Shown piece after piece: positions 31,650 to 43,163 of a stretch of 64,000 nt of DNA (its first letter is position 1; every line of letters begins with the position of its first letter). Location: the NCBI GenBank assembly GCA_014155875.1, contig JACEFZ010026859.1, forward strand, positions 242,036 to 306,035, given 5' to 3'. Made by a program: the position numbers and the translations under genes. A model generated the notes under the pieces. It had not been told where the DNA came from. It was given only the letters and a program-made list of their open reading frames with translations, and searched no databases. This DNA is from Cepaea nemoralis (taxonomy: Eukaryota > Mollusca > Gastropoda > Stylommatophora > Helicidae).

Positions 31650-31870
31650 GTGTTGAGTTGAGCTAAGAACCGACATCACTGCAATCAGGACAATCCCATA
31701 CGCGCTCCGTCCACTCGATCAAGAGCCGCCAGCGAAGAGTCATATTACTAAACATTCCCATCGCTATTTGATTGAAGGTTCTCATGGTCTTCCCTCTCAG
31801 TTTTGAGATTCTTCCAGAACCCCTGCCGACCCCAGCAATTTCATTATTTCCACATACGGGTTCTCAAGCT
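31650..31870 (-). mobile_element. I-type LINE 3' end
   Basis: GTTGAGTTGAGCTAAGAACC, then a decayed CTGCAATCAGGACA and CAGCGAAGAGTCATATTACTAA. It is the counterpart of 25685-25900 with the same tail words. It is a diverged remnant. Confidence 0.5.
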
Positions 31871-32270
31871 GCTCCCCCGCAATCTCCACCTGGTCCCTTG
31901 CCACATAGCTATTGCAGAAACACATGATGCAGAGAAAGAATAAAAGGAAAATCCCTAAGTATACACCAAAGTGGATAGTAAACTAAGAGATACGAGATAC
32001 GTCACACGACAACCAAGGCAATACGCTGTGGAGCCATCTTAGTGAGCGGTTGTGTATTTCGATTGTGGAACCAAATTGGTGTGGCAATTGGATGTTTGGA
32101 TGTAATTGGACAGTGGACTTCAAGTGGATAACAAGAGGAAGCATTCGTTGAGAAGACGCCATGGATCTTAGAACAGTGGACCGAAAATTAGACGAATTTT
32201 GGATGAACATAACGGCAACGATCTGAAAGGACATTTTAATAAAAATAGGCAGAGTGTCAAGGTGAATGAT
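31871..32270. other. No recognisable gene
   Basis: Unclassified sequence before the first 271-bp repeat. It may be part of the same unknown element. Confidence 0.35.
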
Positions 32271-32541
32271 GATGCTGATATAGATATTATTTGTGGATGT
32301 TTTAAGTAGACGTTGTCCCGGTCTAAACGGGAGCGCTACGAGGCCACTAGAATTATATGCTATGATTCTGTAACACCGAATTAAAAAGGTATTGAACTTT
32401 TGCCGGAGCTACGTTCGTTATTTCGCATTCTCAGGTTCTTTAGGTGAAACTATTGTTATTGTTCCAATTAACGAGTTACTGCGTTTTGTAGATTCTGAAT
32501 ACGTTATCATGGCACAGCAGACGCAGATCTACATCGTAGCA
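32271..32541 (+). repeat. 271-bp direct repeat, copy 1 (unclassified element)
   Basis: It matches 34308-34578 over its full 271 bp with about 15-20 substitutions and no net length change. Both start GATATAGATATTATTTGTGG and end CGTAGCA. A shared open frame reads SYVRYFAFSGSLGET, then PINELLRFVDSEYVIMAQQ with only two replacements between copies. I do not recognise the family. Its span and spacing do not show TG..CA ends, so an LTR is not demonstrated. Confidence 0.8.
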
Positions 32542-34157
32542 ATATGGGGACTCTTCTCGGGCCGAATTTATTGTCAACATTGCTCCCGCCACTAACCACA
32601 AGTGAATTAAATAAATTGGCTTGCGCATCAGAAATAGTCCAAGAGCCACAAGGTGTGCACGGAAAGAAAGTTTACACACCATAAAGGAAAATGCACACCG
32701 AAATACAGTGGGACGCACCGTGCAACACGTTCCGGAAACATCTGTAACGCTCCAATCGAAAACAGTGCAAATGTTTGAAACATCGTACAATTTGCAAGTA
32801 ATTTATGAATATATTTTTTGTTTTACGATGGCCTGCACAAAGAAATAGAGCAGAAGGTAAGAAGATCATTTTAGTATCCTTACACATACAGTGTCGTCTC
32901 CGTACACAAAAAATACAAAACTGTACACACGAAAGACGACGGAGTACATAGTGTCGGCGCAAGGAAATCGTTGTCTCTGTCCCTCAACTCTATTACTCAG
33001 TACCGAACACACATTATACGCACTAGTAACTTATTTGTGGACAGACAAGATGCACATTGAAGTTGTCGGAAGTGATACAGAGAACTAGCCACGTGACATT
33101 TTTGATCGATGATGCCAGTAGCTGAAAAATGAGCACACTCATGAATCTTACGTCGTACACATTTTGACGTCATTACAAGGAGTAGTGAAGCAGTTACTAT
33201 CGTCATTCCAGTAATCAAGGTCGTCACTGGGACATTGTCGCTAGCTGAACGGTGAAGCAGTATCACGATATCACTTCAAGTTATTGGACCGACACCTTAC
33301 TCATCCAGAATCAACGCACACGAGTATACATAGAATGTCAGAAGCTTTATCCTTTACACTTCACACATACGTACCTTACAACGGACAACAGGACAGAATA
33401 CTACACGTGTCACTACATACGGCCTGAGGCAGCGCAAAGTCTACGATTATTCTACGCGTTGATATAAAGTGACACCGCCATCGATTAAGTTTACGACCGG
33501 GTCGATGATAGGCTCTGTGCCTCGGGTGTCACAATTATAGAATAACTGCACATACCGCTACCTCTGCAACACATACAGGAACAACAGTAATCATTTTTAA
33601 AGTCCAGTCACCGATTAATCCCAGTATCTAGTAAACAGATACCACCTATTTAATTCAACGCTGTTATTTGGCTACGAAGCACGCCAACATCAGTACATAA
33701 GGCCAGTACAAATTTCGGTTTGTTGATTGTTGCGTTCATTCTTTTTAATTGGGTGCAGCCTGTACGATATATTAACTATTGTTATTGATGCCTAAGTTCG
33801 CACTAAATTAACGGCGGGTGGTTGGGAGGTCGCTCTTCTTAAAAATAGCTACGATCACGTCATTATTTAAGAAGACGTAGTGTACTGGCAATCGTCAGGT
33901 CGGCACGAAGCCATTTGTATCGATCTCACGCGATGTAAGTACTAATTGTTGTTTTGGATATGTATATAGCAATAAGTTTCTGAATTTCTTTATTGTTCAA
34001 TTCTACATTGTTGTTGAGTTACAGATGACATTTTGTTCAACATTTGTTATAGTGTCTACTCTGATTTGAACGTACTTGCATATCATCGAGTCCTTTGCAT
34101 TTTTTGCACTCCTCTACATTTTTTCAGCTAGAGTAGTGATAACTAAATTAGAATAAC
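32542..34157. other. Unclassified spacer between the 271-bp repeats
   Basis: About 1.6 kb with no recognised domain. Frames of up to ~100 codons on either strand (for example 32476-32790 minus) look random in composition. Confidence 0.4.
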
Positions 34158-34295
34158 ATGTCGACAAGACAAGACTTCAAGATAGGTAAGGAGTCATCCA
34201 ACATAACAGGTACAGAACTATTGCAGATATACAGTCAATTTCTGGCTCAACAGGAGATTGCAGAAAGATTAGCAGCGGAAGAAGAAAAGGAATAA
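34158..34295 (+). CDS. Small ORF, 45 residues (possible gag start)
   Basis: The ATG at 34158 opens MSTRQDFKIGKESS, followed by ELLQIYSQFLAQQEIAER and an acidic LAAEEEKE end; TAA at 34293-34295. The amphipathic helix and polar tail resemble the N-terminus of some LTR-element gag proteins, but 45 residues are too few to claim it. It ends 12 bp before the second 271-bp repeat, so it may belong to the same unclassified element. Confidence 0.35.
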   Translation: MSTRQDFKIGKESSNITGTELLQIYSQFLAQQEIAERLAAEEEKE

Positions 34296-34307
34296 CTGTT
34301 AATATAT

Positions 34308-34578
34308 GATGCAGATATAGATATTATTTGTGGATGCTTTAAGTAGATGTTGTCCCTGTCTAAACAGGAGCGCTACGAGGCCACTAGAATTATAGTCTAT
34401 GATTCTGAAACACAGATTTAAAAAGGTGTTGAACTTTTGCTGGAGCTACGTTCGTTATTTTGCATTCTCAGGTTCTTTAGGTGAGACTGTTGTTATTGTT
34501 CCAATTAACGAGTTACTGCGTTTTGTAGATTCTGAATACGTTATCATGGCACAGCAGACGCAGATCTACAACGTAGCA
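34308..34578 (+). repeat. 271-bp direct repeat, copy 2
   Basis: The partner of 32271-32541. It is followed directly by the minus-strand RNase H fragment, which seems to truncate it. Confidence 0.8.
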
Positions 34579-35033
34579 TCCATTAAGCGCACGACCATCT
34601 CTCCATTGTTCCATATGTAATCTACTACCAAGAGGTGCATTCTCTGCCGGCCTATCAACCTGTTCATTCCCCGGCACCCCTCATGACCAGGGCAAAATAT
34701 CAACACAGTTCTCACAATCTGTGACCTCTGAAGCGCGGGTAGCCATTCCACACGAAATATTCCTTTTCCCACATTACTAAGCTTACTCCTTGAATCCGTA
34801 ATAAATACAATGCGTGTTGCAGTGGTCTCATTTAACCAACAGAATGCCACTGTTACTGCTTCCACCTCCATTCTCATACTGGATGTCGCAGTCTCATATG
34901 CCAGACTCTCCTTTTTCAAGACTCGTCCGTTAGCCTTCTCAATGAAACCCCGACCATAACGTCTGTTTCTGTCCACGGACCCATTGGTGTAGATCACTAT
35001 GTCACCTTGATGTGTGTTATTTAGTTGCTGCAA
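34566..35033 (-). pseudogene. I-type LINE RNase H domain, active-site mutant
   Basis: 155 open codons: VIYTNGSVDR (normally YTDGS, so the first catalytic Asp is Asn), SMRMEVEAVTVA (Glu present), VFITDSRSKL (second Asp present) and IFCPGHEGCRGMN (HAG changed to HEG). The domain order is complete, but catalysis should be lost. It is a different subfamily from the 19511-22993 element. Confidence 0.8.
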
Positions 35034-36064
35034 AGGTTAGACTGAGACCAAAGGCTAACCACAAATCTATCCCCAAAATTAATATTATCAAAACAAAAGA
35101 TCCTGATAAGTGCTTTGAGTTCTAACAGCAACTTGAAGACGTTGTCACTAATACACCAGGAAATTGATTAGCAAGTGAAAAGTGAGGTGTACTTAAGCGA
35201 ACTCATTATAAAAAAAGCGATATGGATTTATGGCACTGTGGAACATAAGAGGCAGAACTGGTTTGCAGCAAACAGCCAGACACTGCAGCCATTGATTGAT
35301 AGAAAGCTGATAGCTCTGTTAAGAAACAAGGAAAGAACAACCCGAAACACAGTCGGTGAGCTGAAGCAAGCTAGGAAGGATGTGCAAAAGGCTGCCAGGC
35401 AGTGTGCAAACGACTATTAGATCAAGTTATTTGAGAGCATTTCCAAATGCAAGTGATACGGGAAACACCAGAAACATGTATGAAGGGATGAAGAAGGCCT
35501 GCGTTCAAATGATTAAAAGAAGTGCACCATTGAAAACCTTGACTGGAGAAATTATCACGGATAAGAAACAACAGATGGATAGACGGGTAGAGCATTATTT
35601 GGAGCCCAAGCGAGACTAAACTAGCGGGTGATGTACTCAACGCTATGCCCACTCTTGACCACCTGGACACACTTCCCACCATAACAGAAGATAATTGTGC
35701 CATTATTGAACTTGTGTCTAACAAGGCTCTAGGTAAGAATGGGATTCCAATAAAGGTTATCAGGAGTGGGCAAGACACACTCAGTCTTCAGATCCACCAG
35801 CTAATAGAGCTATGCTTGAGAGAAAGACAAGTCTCACAGGATTTCAGAGATTTAAGCATCATAACACTGTACAAGAACAAGGGGGATCGGAGTGACTGTA
35901 ACAACTATAAGGGTATGCCACTTCTATGTATCGTTGGGAAAATACTTGCTAGAATTGTTCTGCGCAAACTTCAAGTCCTAGGAGATGAAGTCTACCCCGA
36001 ATCACAGTGTGGCTTTCTACAGAACCGGTCTACCATTGATATGATATTCTCATTGCGACAAATG

Positions 36065-36154
<90 letters not shown>

Positions 36155-37300
36155 TGCCGTGAACAGAATCAACCACTGTTTATTGCCTTCATCGATCTCA
36201 CAAAAAGCGTTTGAGTTGGTCAGTCGTGAGGGCACTATAGAAGATCGGCTGCCCGTCAACTTTTCTGTCCATTATGGAATCCATTCACACATGCATGAAG
36301 GGTACAATCAGGTTTAATGGTGCAACTTGAGAAGAGTTTGAAATCAAGAGTTGAGTTAAGCAAGGTTGTGTACTAGCTCCTGCCCTCATTGGAATATAAT
36401 TTTCGCTTTTACTGAAACATGCCTTTCGTGAACATGATGGTGCTATATACATTCACTCATGCTTAGGTGGCGGCCTCTACAATGCTCAGAGATTAAAGGA
36501 TAAGACCAAAATTAGGAGGGTACTGATCAGAGTTGTGTTTTGCAGATGATGCTGCAATTACGACCCACTCTGATGAGGAATTTCAACGTCTACTATCTGC
36601 CTTTCTCAGATGCTTGCTTTTAATTTGGTGTAACAATTAGCAGAAATAAGACACAAATTATGTCACAAAGTGCACACGGAGTATCATCAATCTTTATTGA
36701 CGACGCCGAACTGGAGATAGTAGACCATTTTACATATCTAGAACATAGATAAACAGTAAATTATCGCTAGATCAGGAAATTAACATCATGATTGGTAAGA
36801 CTGCAACAACAATGAACAGGCTACCAAAACGAGTCTGGGAGAACAGGAAGCTTAGCGCAAAAAAAAAAGTACTGGTCTATTAAGCATGTGTCCTTAGTAC
36901 TCTTCTTTGTGGCAGTGAAGCCTGGTCAACTTACTCACACCAAGACAAACAGCTTTCATATGCGGTTTCTGCTAAAAATACTTGCTATTAAGTGGCAAGA
37001 TAAAATCACAAATACTGAAATATTGAAAGATCAGGTCGTGTGATGGTATATTCCATGCTCAGTCTTCGTAGACTTAGATGGATAGCGTACATTAGGAAGA
37101 TGGATGATGCTAAACTACTAAAGTACATCATTTTTGGTGAATTACTGATGGGTAAGCAGAGATCTCGGGGTCGGCTTCTACTACGATACAAAGATGTGTG
37201 TAATAGGACATGATTGATACAGGCATTGATATTGCACATTGGGAGCAAGTCGCTTTCAACGTGTTGCATAGAGGGCGAAGATCAGAAATGGGATAAAGAC
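35034..37300 (+). mobile_element. RTE LINE, RT core and C-terminus (decayed)
   Basis: After a linker (RQNWFAANSQTLQPLID near 35250) the RT core reads KALGKNGIPIKVI, LYKNKGDRSDCNNYKG, ESQCGFLQNRSTIDMIF, then IAFIDLTK (motif A), CFADDAAITTHS near 36540 (motif C intact) and a C-terminal KQRSRGRLLLRYKDV near 37150. Many frameshifts and stops are present. A (CA)n tract lies inside the RT frame at 36069-36152. It is truncated near 37300 against a minus-strand RTE piece. Confidence 0.85.
36069..36152. repeat. (CA)n expansion inside an RT reading frame
   Basis: About 84 bp of CA read as repeating Thr-His, in frame, between FSLRQM and KCREQNQPLF. The homologous copy at 63266-63511 has FSLRQLQEKCREQ with no repeat there. 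Confidence 0.9.
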
Positions 37301-37600
37301 AAACTGGATAGTGTCAATCCGTGTGGTTGTACAATGTCTTTGATGTCGTCAATCCATTTTCTTCTTAGACGTCCTCTTGGTCTCGTCGCAGATGATATTT
37401 GATGTAAGACCAGTGATGGTAGTTGTTGGTGTTGCTTCTAACGACATGGCCAAACCACTTGATCTTCTGTTTTTCAATAAATGTGGCACAATGTGTTGAT
37501 CCTACTGTCTGTCTGATAACAGTATGTCTTACTCAGTCTCGGATTGTTAAGTTGGCAGCTCTCCTCAGGGATCTCATCTCGCAGGTGTTGATTTTGCGAA
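37300..37600 (-). mobile_element. RTE LINE fragment (C-terminal region)
   Basis: On the minus strand TCEMRSLRRAANLTIRD, VRHTVIRQTVGSTHC and QKIKWFGHVVRSN, then a decayed RPRGR..KKWIDDIKDIVQ word. The order matches the RTE post-RT segment. It meets the plus-strand copy tail-to-tail near 37300. Confidence 0.7.
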
Positions 37601-37604
37601 AGTG

Positions 37605-37705
<101 letters not shown>

Positions 37706-37920
37706 TTCTACTTCTGCCGTCAAGCGTCGTGGGGAGGAATAATTTGCGTTCTAGCGCCCGGTGGGCGGCACTGGATAGTTTCATTCGTAATTTGGATAAA
37801 GTCCAGGTTAGAGATTGGTAGCATAGGGTTGGTGTGAACATGCTGTTTATTATCTGCCAGTGTATACACAGACATATATGGTATCAGTTTACAGTTATTG
37901 AAAGCTGAGATACGTTTATT

Positions 37921-38085
37921 AAAAAGCTGTTAATTAGTTAGTTAGTTAATTAGTTAGATAGTTACTTAGTTTGTTTGTTAATTAGTTAGTAGTTAGTTAG
38001 TGATATAGTAAATTATGTAGTTAGTTAATTAGTTAGTTAGTTATGTAAATAGGTGTGTAGTTAGTTAATTAGTTAGTTAGTTACT
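37921..38085. repeat. TTAG/TTAA-rich simple repeat
   Basis: Imperfect (TTAGTTAGTTAA)n. Similar blocks at 38315-38690 and 39040-39190 flank SINEs. The last block ends at a LINE 3' terminus with a (CTAA)n tail. Confidence 0.9.
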
Positions 38086-38089
38086 TAAA

Positions 38090-38310
38090 TCTCGCTCCGT
38101 GACGAAGACGTTACGGACGCGGTTCGTGATCCCGCATACCCGCGTTCGAAACAGTAGACTTCGTTGCGTTGGTATTTCACAAAATGGTATGAGTGCCGTT
38201 CGTTCTGAAAGCAATGGCAAACTACTGAATGTAAACTTGCCAAGAAATCACAACAGCAAAAAATTTTGGTGTTGACTGCAACATCATATAAAGGATATGC
38301 AACTAACGTT
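38090..38310 (+). mobile_element. SINE S1 copy
   Basis: Head GTGACGAAGACGTTACGGACG, B box near CGCGTTCGAAACAG (38153), body CTGAAAGCAATGGCAAACTAC, TTGCCAAGAAATCA and the end TAAAGGATATGCAA. It is flanked on both sides by TTAG repeats, as if inserted into the array. Confidence 0.7.
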
Positions 38311-38314
38311 TAGT

Positions 38315-38690
38315 TAATTAATTACTTAGTTAAATAGTTATTTTGTAAGTTATATAGTCAGTTATAGTTAATTATGTAGATAGTTAAATAGTTAGTTAAT
38401 TAGTTATCTAGTATGTTACGTAGTTAGTTAATTATTTAGTTAATTAGTTATGTTGTTAGTTATATAGTTTGTTAATTAGTTAGTTAGTTAGATAGGTAGT
38501 TAGTTATTTAGTTAATTAGATAATTAGTTAGTTACTTAGTCCGTCAATTAGTTAGTTAGTTAGTTAGTTAGTTAGCAGTTAGTTAGTTAGTCGGTCAGTC
38601 AATTAGTCAGTCAGTCAGTCAATTTGTTGGTTATCTACTTAACTATTTGTTAGATAAGTAATAAGTTAGTTGGTAATAAGTTAATTTGCC
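38315..38690. repeat. TTAG/TTAA-rich simple repeat
   Basis: Continuation of the 37921 array beyond the SINE, with TCAG and TTGG variants in its last third. Confidence 0.9.
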
Positions 38691-38928
38691 GTCTCTGTGT
38701 CGAACGCGTTGCGGACGCGATTCGTAATGCCGCTTACCCGCGTTCGAAACATAGCGGTTACCGATTTGGTAGGAGATCGTATGGCGCTGGTTTTAACGTG
38801 TTGGTATGGGAGCCGGTCGTTCATGAAGCAATGGCAAATTTCTGAACGTAAAACTTGCCAAGACATCAACAACGGCAGTAAAATGCTGGTGTTTACTGCA
38901 ACGTCCTGTAAAGTATATGTAACTTAAA
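38691..38928 (+). mobile_element. SINE S1 copy
   Basis: Similar head (TCGAACGCGTTGCGGACGCG), B box CGCGTTCGAAACAT, body GAAGCAATGGCAAAT, ACTTGCCAAGACATCAAC and the end CCTGTAAAGTATATG. It is the second SINE within the TTAG region; heads of both copies share GTTGCGGACGCG. Confidence 0.7.
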
Positions 38929-39039
38929 AAAAGATTAATTAATTATGTTGTTAATTAAATAGATTATGTGGTTGTTTCGGGATTTGAAATTTAAATATTG
39001 AGCACAACCCACTACTGGCAACGCCGATCGCATTCTGTT

Positions 39040-39064
39040 AGTTAACTGTTAGTTAACTAGCTAA

Positions 39065-39097
<33 letters not shown>

Positions 39098-39190
39098 AAG
39101 TTAGTTAATGTGTTAGTTAGTTAGTCTGTCAGTCAGTCAGTCAGATAGTCAGTCTGTTAGTCATTCAGCTAGTTAGCTAGTCAACAGACC
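39040..39190. repeat. (TTAG)n / (TCAG)n tail array
   Basis: It leads directly into GTCAACAGACCATC at 39181, the start (on the plus strand) of an I-type LINE 3' end. Confidence 0.85.
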
Positions 39191-39240
39191 ATCTTCACTG
39201 CCCAAAAAACTATTAGTCCATAAGTGCTAAAATTCTTTCA
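39186..39240 (-). mobile_element. I-type LINE 3' end scrap
   Basis: ACAGACCATCTTCACTGCCC..AGTCCATAAGTGCT parallels ACAGATCATCCTCGTTGCAC..AGTCCATAAGTGCT at 19511-19560, the 3' end of the nearly intact I-type LINE. In both cases a TTAG array abuts it at the same base. 39241-39850 has no gene that I recognise. Confidence 0.7.
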
Positions 39241-39850
39241 CAAACAGTCACAAATGCTGAAGTTGATTGCGATGTCCCTGAAGTACAAGTGGCTAACTTT
39301 TCAGAAAATTAAGCCATACTTCAGAGGTGACGTATTCGACTTTTATGTGAATGGTCCCGGTGATAATCACATCCTGAGGCCGTTAGAAAGTCTATATACC
39401 TTGAAAGAGAACTCTATCAGCAATCCAGGTAAACGTTAACTGAACTGTCTGACTGATATTGCCACAGGTTTCACGTGTCAATTCCTGAGCCAGACTTGCT
39501 GGATCCAACGTTGAAACAATCTACAAACATAAATCATGTCACACATTTTACTCGGCATTTAATACAATTGAATGTGATGAATTTATAAAAATGTTTCAGG
39601 ATGTTAAAGTTTAAAGAAATTTTAAATAAGTCAGCTTGTGGTCGTTTGAGCGACGTTGCAATCAAGCTTAGTATTTATTGGCTTATTATGACTTTCTATG
39701 TAGTTTAGCTCAGTAGTCTGTCATTTCACTACGAACGGCCGACGCATCATATCATTGAAAACAACGTAGGGCTGCTTGTTTCACATCTTCCCAGCTATTT
39801 TCGAACTCTGATTCGGTATGTTGCGAAATTATGTTTACACATTTCATCAT

Positions 39851-39853
<3 letters not shown>

Positions 39854-39925
<72 letters not shown>

Positions 39926-39951
39926 ATACACACACACACATATATATATAT
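39854..39951. repeat. (CA)n(TA)n microsatellite
   Basis: Ends exactly at the TG of the left LTR; the LTR element appears to have inserted into a TA tract. Confidence 0.95.
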
Positions 39952-40596
39952 TGTCACAGACCCACGGTACTACCTAGTATAGCCTATGGCAGTACTGACT
40001 AGACACTGGACAGGAGAGGCAGGTTAGTGACACTGACTGTAATGTAGTAGCCACAGGTAGACAGGTGCACTAAGAAAGGTCAAGGTTGTTTGTGTCTAGT
40101 GCAGGTGAACCTATAACTCGGGCTAGACCAGTGTCCATCGAATCACGCCAGGTGACACCAAATTCACGAGAGGTAACAATCCGTGATCCGGATGAGCGTG
40201 CCTTAATGATTGAGATGGAGTTAAGACTAGCGACACGGACGGACGTAGGATTGCGACTGTGGTTCCCGAATGTACCGTTTGATAGTAGGATTGAATGCGC
40301 TTGTAGATACGATTATGAATTAGATGGCGAGCCTGAATAGCGAGTGCGCGCTGATAGTCAGTTAATGCTTTGTACATATAATGAGGGTAAGATAACGATG
40401 TTACAATTTCCACAATGATTGCTACGTGTTTATGAAACGCAATCTCTGCGACATTGTGCACGTGTACTTTACAATCGATTAAAAGTGTACTATATAGCAC
40501 GGCTGTTAGTACGAGTGCTATCTTGTGTGCGTGCAATTGTTCACCTTTGTCTCAGACTTCGAGCCAAGATTCATAAGAGCGTGTGAAAGTATGACA
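39952..40596 (+). repeat. Left LTR
   Basis: It begins TGTCACAGACCCACGGTACT and ends near ATGACA. It aligns end to end with the right LTR, with numerous substitutions, so the insertion is not recent. Functional LTR promoter elements cannot be assigned by eye. Confidence 0.85.
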
Positions 40597-41292
40597 GATA
40601 GTGAAGTGGGTGGCTCGTCCTCATGAACCCGATAGGGGAGAGAGTAAAGAGTGAGAGAGTTCGTCCTCTTGAACCACATAGAAAAAAGTGTGAGAGTAAA
40701 GTATATGATTCTCTAGTTGAACTGTCTGAGCAAGAGAGAGTAAAATAGATCGCTCGTTCTCTTGAAACATATTATTAACAAGAGAGAAAGTTAAATGTAT
40801 TTTGCATCCTCCCGAACGGCATGATAGAGAATGTGTATTAATTAATACCAAGACCATCGGAGTGAGAAAGTGCTTGATATTATTATCCTACTGATTTACG
40901 ACCATAGACAGCAGAAAGTATAACATCCATAAACTACCAACCACATAAAACCTATACACATACAAATCAACGTGACAGACACGACAAAAGTACATATACA
41001 AGCTACTAATATTTTTCCTTCCACAGCCAGATATCTTTGTAAACAGTTATAGTACCGCGGAAATTCATCACGCCTATCAACCCCCCTTTTTGCCGAAATT
41101 CAAGTCGAAAGAGAAAACTTCAAACACCGATCGGTAGCTAAGTATTTATTCTTATTTTTGCAGGAAGTTAGGTCTATACTTTATTTGTATCCCATATATA
41201 AATAGATTACATTATAGTGTATTAAGATATTGATTGTACATTGATTGAATATTGTAATTTTTGTGCCATTGTAAACATACCTGACAACAATT
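40597..41292 (+). other. LTR-element leader with repeated TCGTCCTC words
   Basis: It starts GATAGTGAAGTGGG and contains TGGCTCGTCCTCATGAAC, TTCGTCCTCTTGAAC and CTCGTTCTCTTGAAAC at about 40611, 40661 and 40752. One of these may be the tRNA primer-binding site; which tRNA is not resolved. Confidence 0.5.
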
Positions 41293-42213
41293 ATGGCTAC
41301 TTTAAATGATTTTATAAAGTCATGCATGAAATTAGGATATACGGGAAGAGAATTGACAGACTGGTGTGAAAGTAAACTAAAAGAACAGGTTGATAGAGAC
41401 GAAAGAACGAAATAAAGAGATGAAAGAGCAAATGAATGAGAGCTAAAGAAAGCTGAATTAGAAAATCAAGCTAAAATTAGAGAAGCAGAAATCAACGCCC
41501 AAACTAAGAAAGAAGAAATGGAAACACAACTTAAATTAAAACAATTAGAATAGAAGCTCAGAGCAACTCAGAAACCAGAAAAATAGAGATTAAGGAGAAA
41601 GAAAACAAATTCAAGAAATATCAATTTATTGTGAAAAATTTTACCACAGGAGACTGTATTTCGGCATGGACCCAAAATTTTGAAACTATCATGAAACATT
41701 ATGATATCCCATTATCAGACTGGAATATTATTTACATGAAGAGTCTCTCTGGGTAACCACTAAAAGTAATAGAAATCACTCGACCAGGACTAAAGAAAGA
41801 CTACGAATTCATTAAAACCCTAATTGTCCAACATTTGTTTAAATGCAGCAGGATATCGAGTGCAATTTTCTAAATTACCTCCTAAACCTACACAAACTTT
41901 CCTTGACTACGTCTCGGAAGTGCAAGATATGTTTAGTAAATGGCTCCCCGCAGCCAAAATAAACAATAATTTTGAACTTTTGAATGATCTGATCTTAATA
42001 GACAAACTAATCTCTTTATTACCTGAACCATTTTCAAAGTTTCTGCAAAAAAGTGAATGTAAGTCTGTGAAAGAAATAGAAAAGAAAAGTTCTGCTTACT
42101 ATACTGCAAACAAAGATATTTTTTCTAGCTTATCCAAAGATACTGATTTCGTTATAGCAGCAACCTTTAACAGATCAAGAACAGAGAGCTACACTAAAAC
42201 CAAAATGCTATAA
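41293..42213 (+). pseudogene. Gypsy-type gag remnant
   Basis: The ATG at 41293 opens MATLNDFIKSC. A long Lys/Glu coiled coil (KKAELENQAKIREAEINAQ) is broken by several in-frame stops. In another frame come NFTTGDCISAWTQNF and DWNIIYMKSLSG, and from 41835 GYRVQFSKLPPKP, FLDYVSEVQDMFSKW and LLNDLILIDKLISLLPEPF. This is the SCAN-like capsid fold of metazoan Gypsy gags. At least three stops and two shifts kill it. Confidence 0.75.
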
Positions 42214-42308
42214 ATTTTACCAATTATCAGTGAAAATACCGTCCCAACAAGCACACAGAACATGAAAAGTGCAACAAAAATCAAAATTACCAAAGTTACC
42301 TACAACAG

Positions 42309-42930
42309 ATGATAAATAAAGAAGAAGATAAACATAACCATTACACAAGAGTAACAAAATGCTATTTTTGTAAGGCCTTTGGGCACTGGAGAAGATCGTG
42401 TGAAGGGAGAAAGCTTGCAAGGAGAGCGAAATCAGCAATTTTAGATAGCTCATCTTCTGAAGATGAGGAAGAACAAGAACCAGTAAATGCAGTGCAAAGT
42501 ATTGATGTAATTAATGTAGACAAATGCACCACATGTAATCAATTTCATACTGATGGTATTTTAAATTGTGGGCATAGCATGACAATTGCAAACGAGCAGG
42601 CAAACACAGTCATTGATGTTAAAGGAAGGCTAAAAATCCATCAAGGGTTTGTAAACAACAAATTAGTCAGTGTTTTACGCGATAGCGGCTGTACACTTAC
42701 AGGTCTGCGAAAAGAATTCCTACACCCATCAGATTATACAGGAAAATTGGTTACATGCAAAACCTTTTCAGGAAATATTGAAAAGTATCCACTTGCCCAG
42801 GCATTCATTCAGACACTTTTCTATCTGGCAAGGTAAAATGTGCAGATCTTGATAATCCATGCTGCGATCTCATCATTGGTAACCTACCTTATGTAACAGA
42901 CATTTCAGAGCAGAGCATCACTGTCTGGAA
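42309..42930 (+). pseudogene. Gag zinc knuckle and aspartic protease remnant
   Basis: CYFCKAFGHWRRSC is a CX2CX4HX4C nucleocapsid knuckle (near 42360). An acidic SSSSEDEEEQE spacer follows, then VSVLRDSGCTLTGLRKEF (near 42667-42720), with the DSG catalytic triad and flanks of Gypsy proteases. The frame is lost near 42835; a later frame has LIIGNLPYVTD. No downstream RT follows. Confidence 0.8.
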
Positions 42931-43138
42931 TCATAAATTTATACCAGCTAACGCTGTTACAAAAGCTACAGCAAACATAGAGTCTGAGAGAAACCAAAGA
43001 GACACTCTACAACAAATAAGCTCAACTATAGCTTCACCCAAAATCATGAAAGAAAAGTTAATCAAATTACAGAAGTCTGATGAATCACTTCAGAAATATC
43101 TTATACTTGATATATATCTTATATCTTATACTTATCTT

Positions 43139-43163
43139 AAAAAAAAAAAAAAAAAAAAAAAAA
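43139..43163. repeat. Internal poly(A)
   Basis: About 24 A residues inside the LTR unit, just after the protease remnant and a run of CTTATA words. It may mark where the retroelement sequence was replaced. 43164-44280 has no recognisable gene. Confidence 0.8.

Noticed and set aside
32271..34578. 271-bp repeats as LTRs of an element
   Set aside because: No TG..CA ends, no primer-binding site or polypurine tract next to them, and the repeat itself holds an open frame.
37921..39190. TTAG array as an interstitial telomere
   Set aside because: The unit is TTAG/TTAA, not TTAGG or TTAGGG, and it ends at a LINE terminus with a CTAA tail.
40086..40340. 84-codon plus frame in the left LTR as a gene
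   Set aside because: The homologous position in the right LTR is broken by stops (for example near 47190 and 47280), and LTR sequence explains it.
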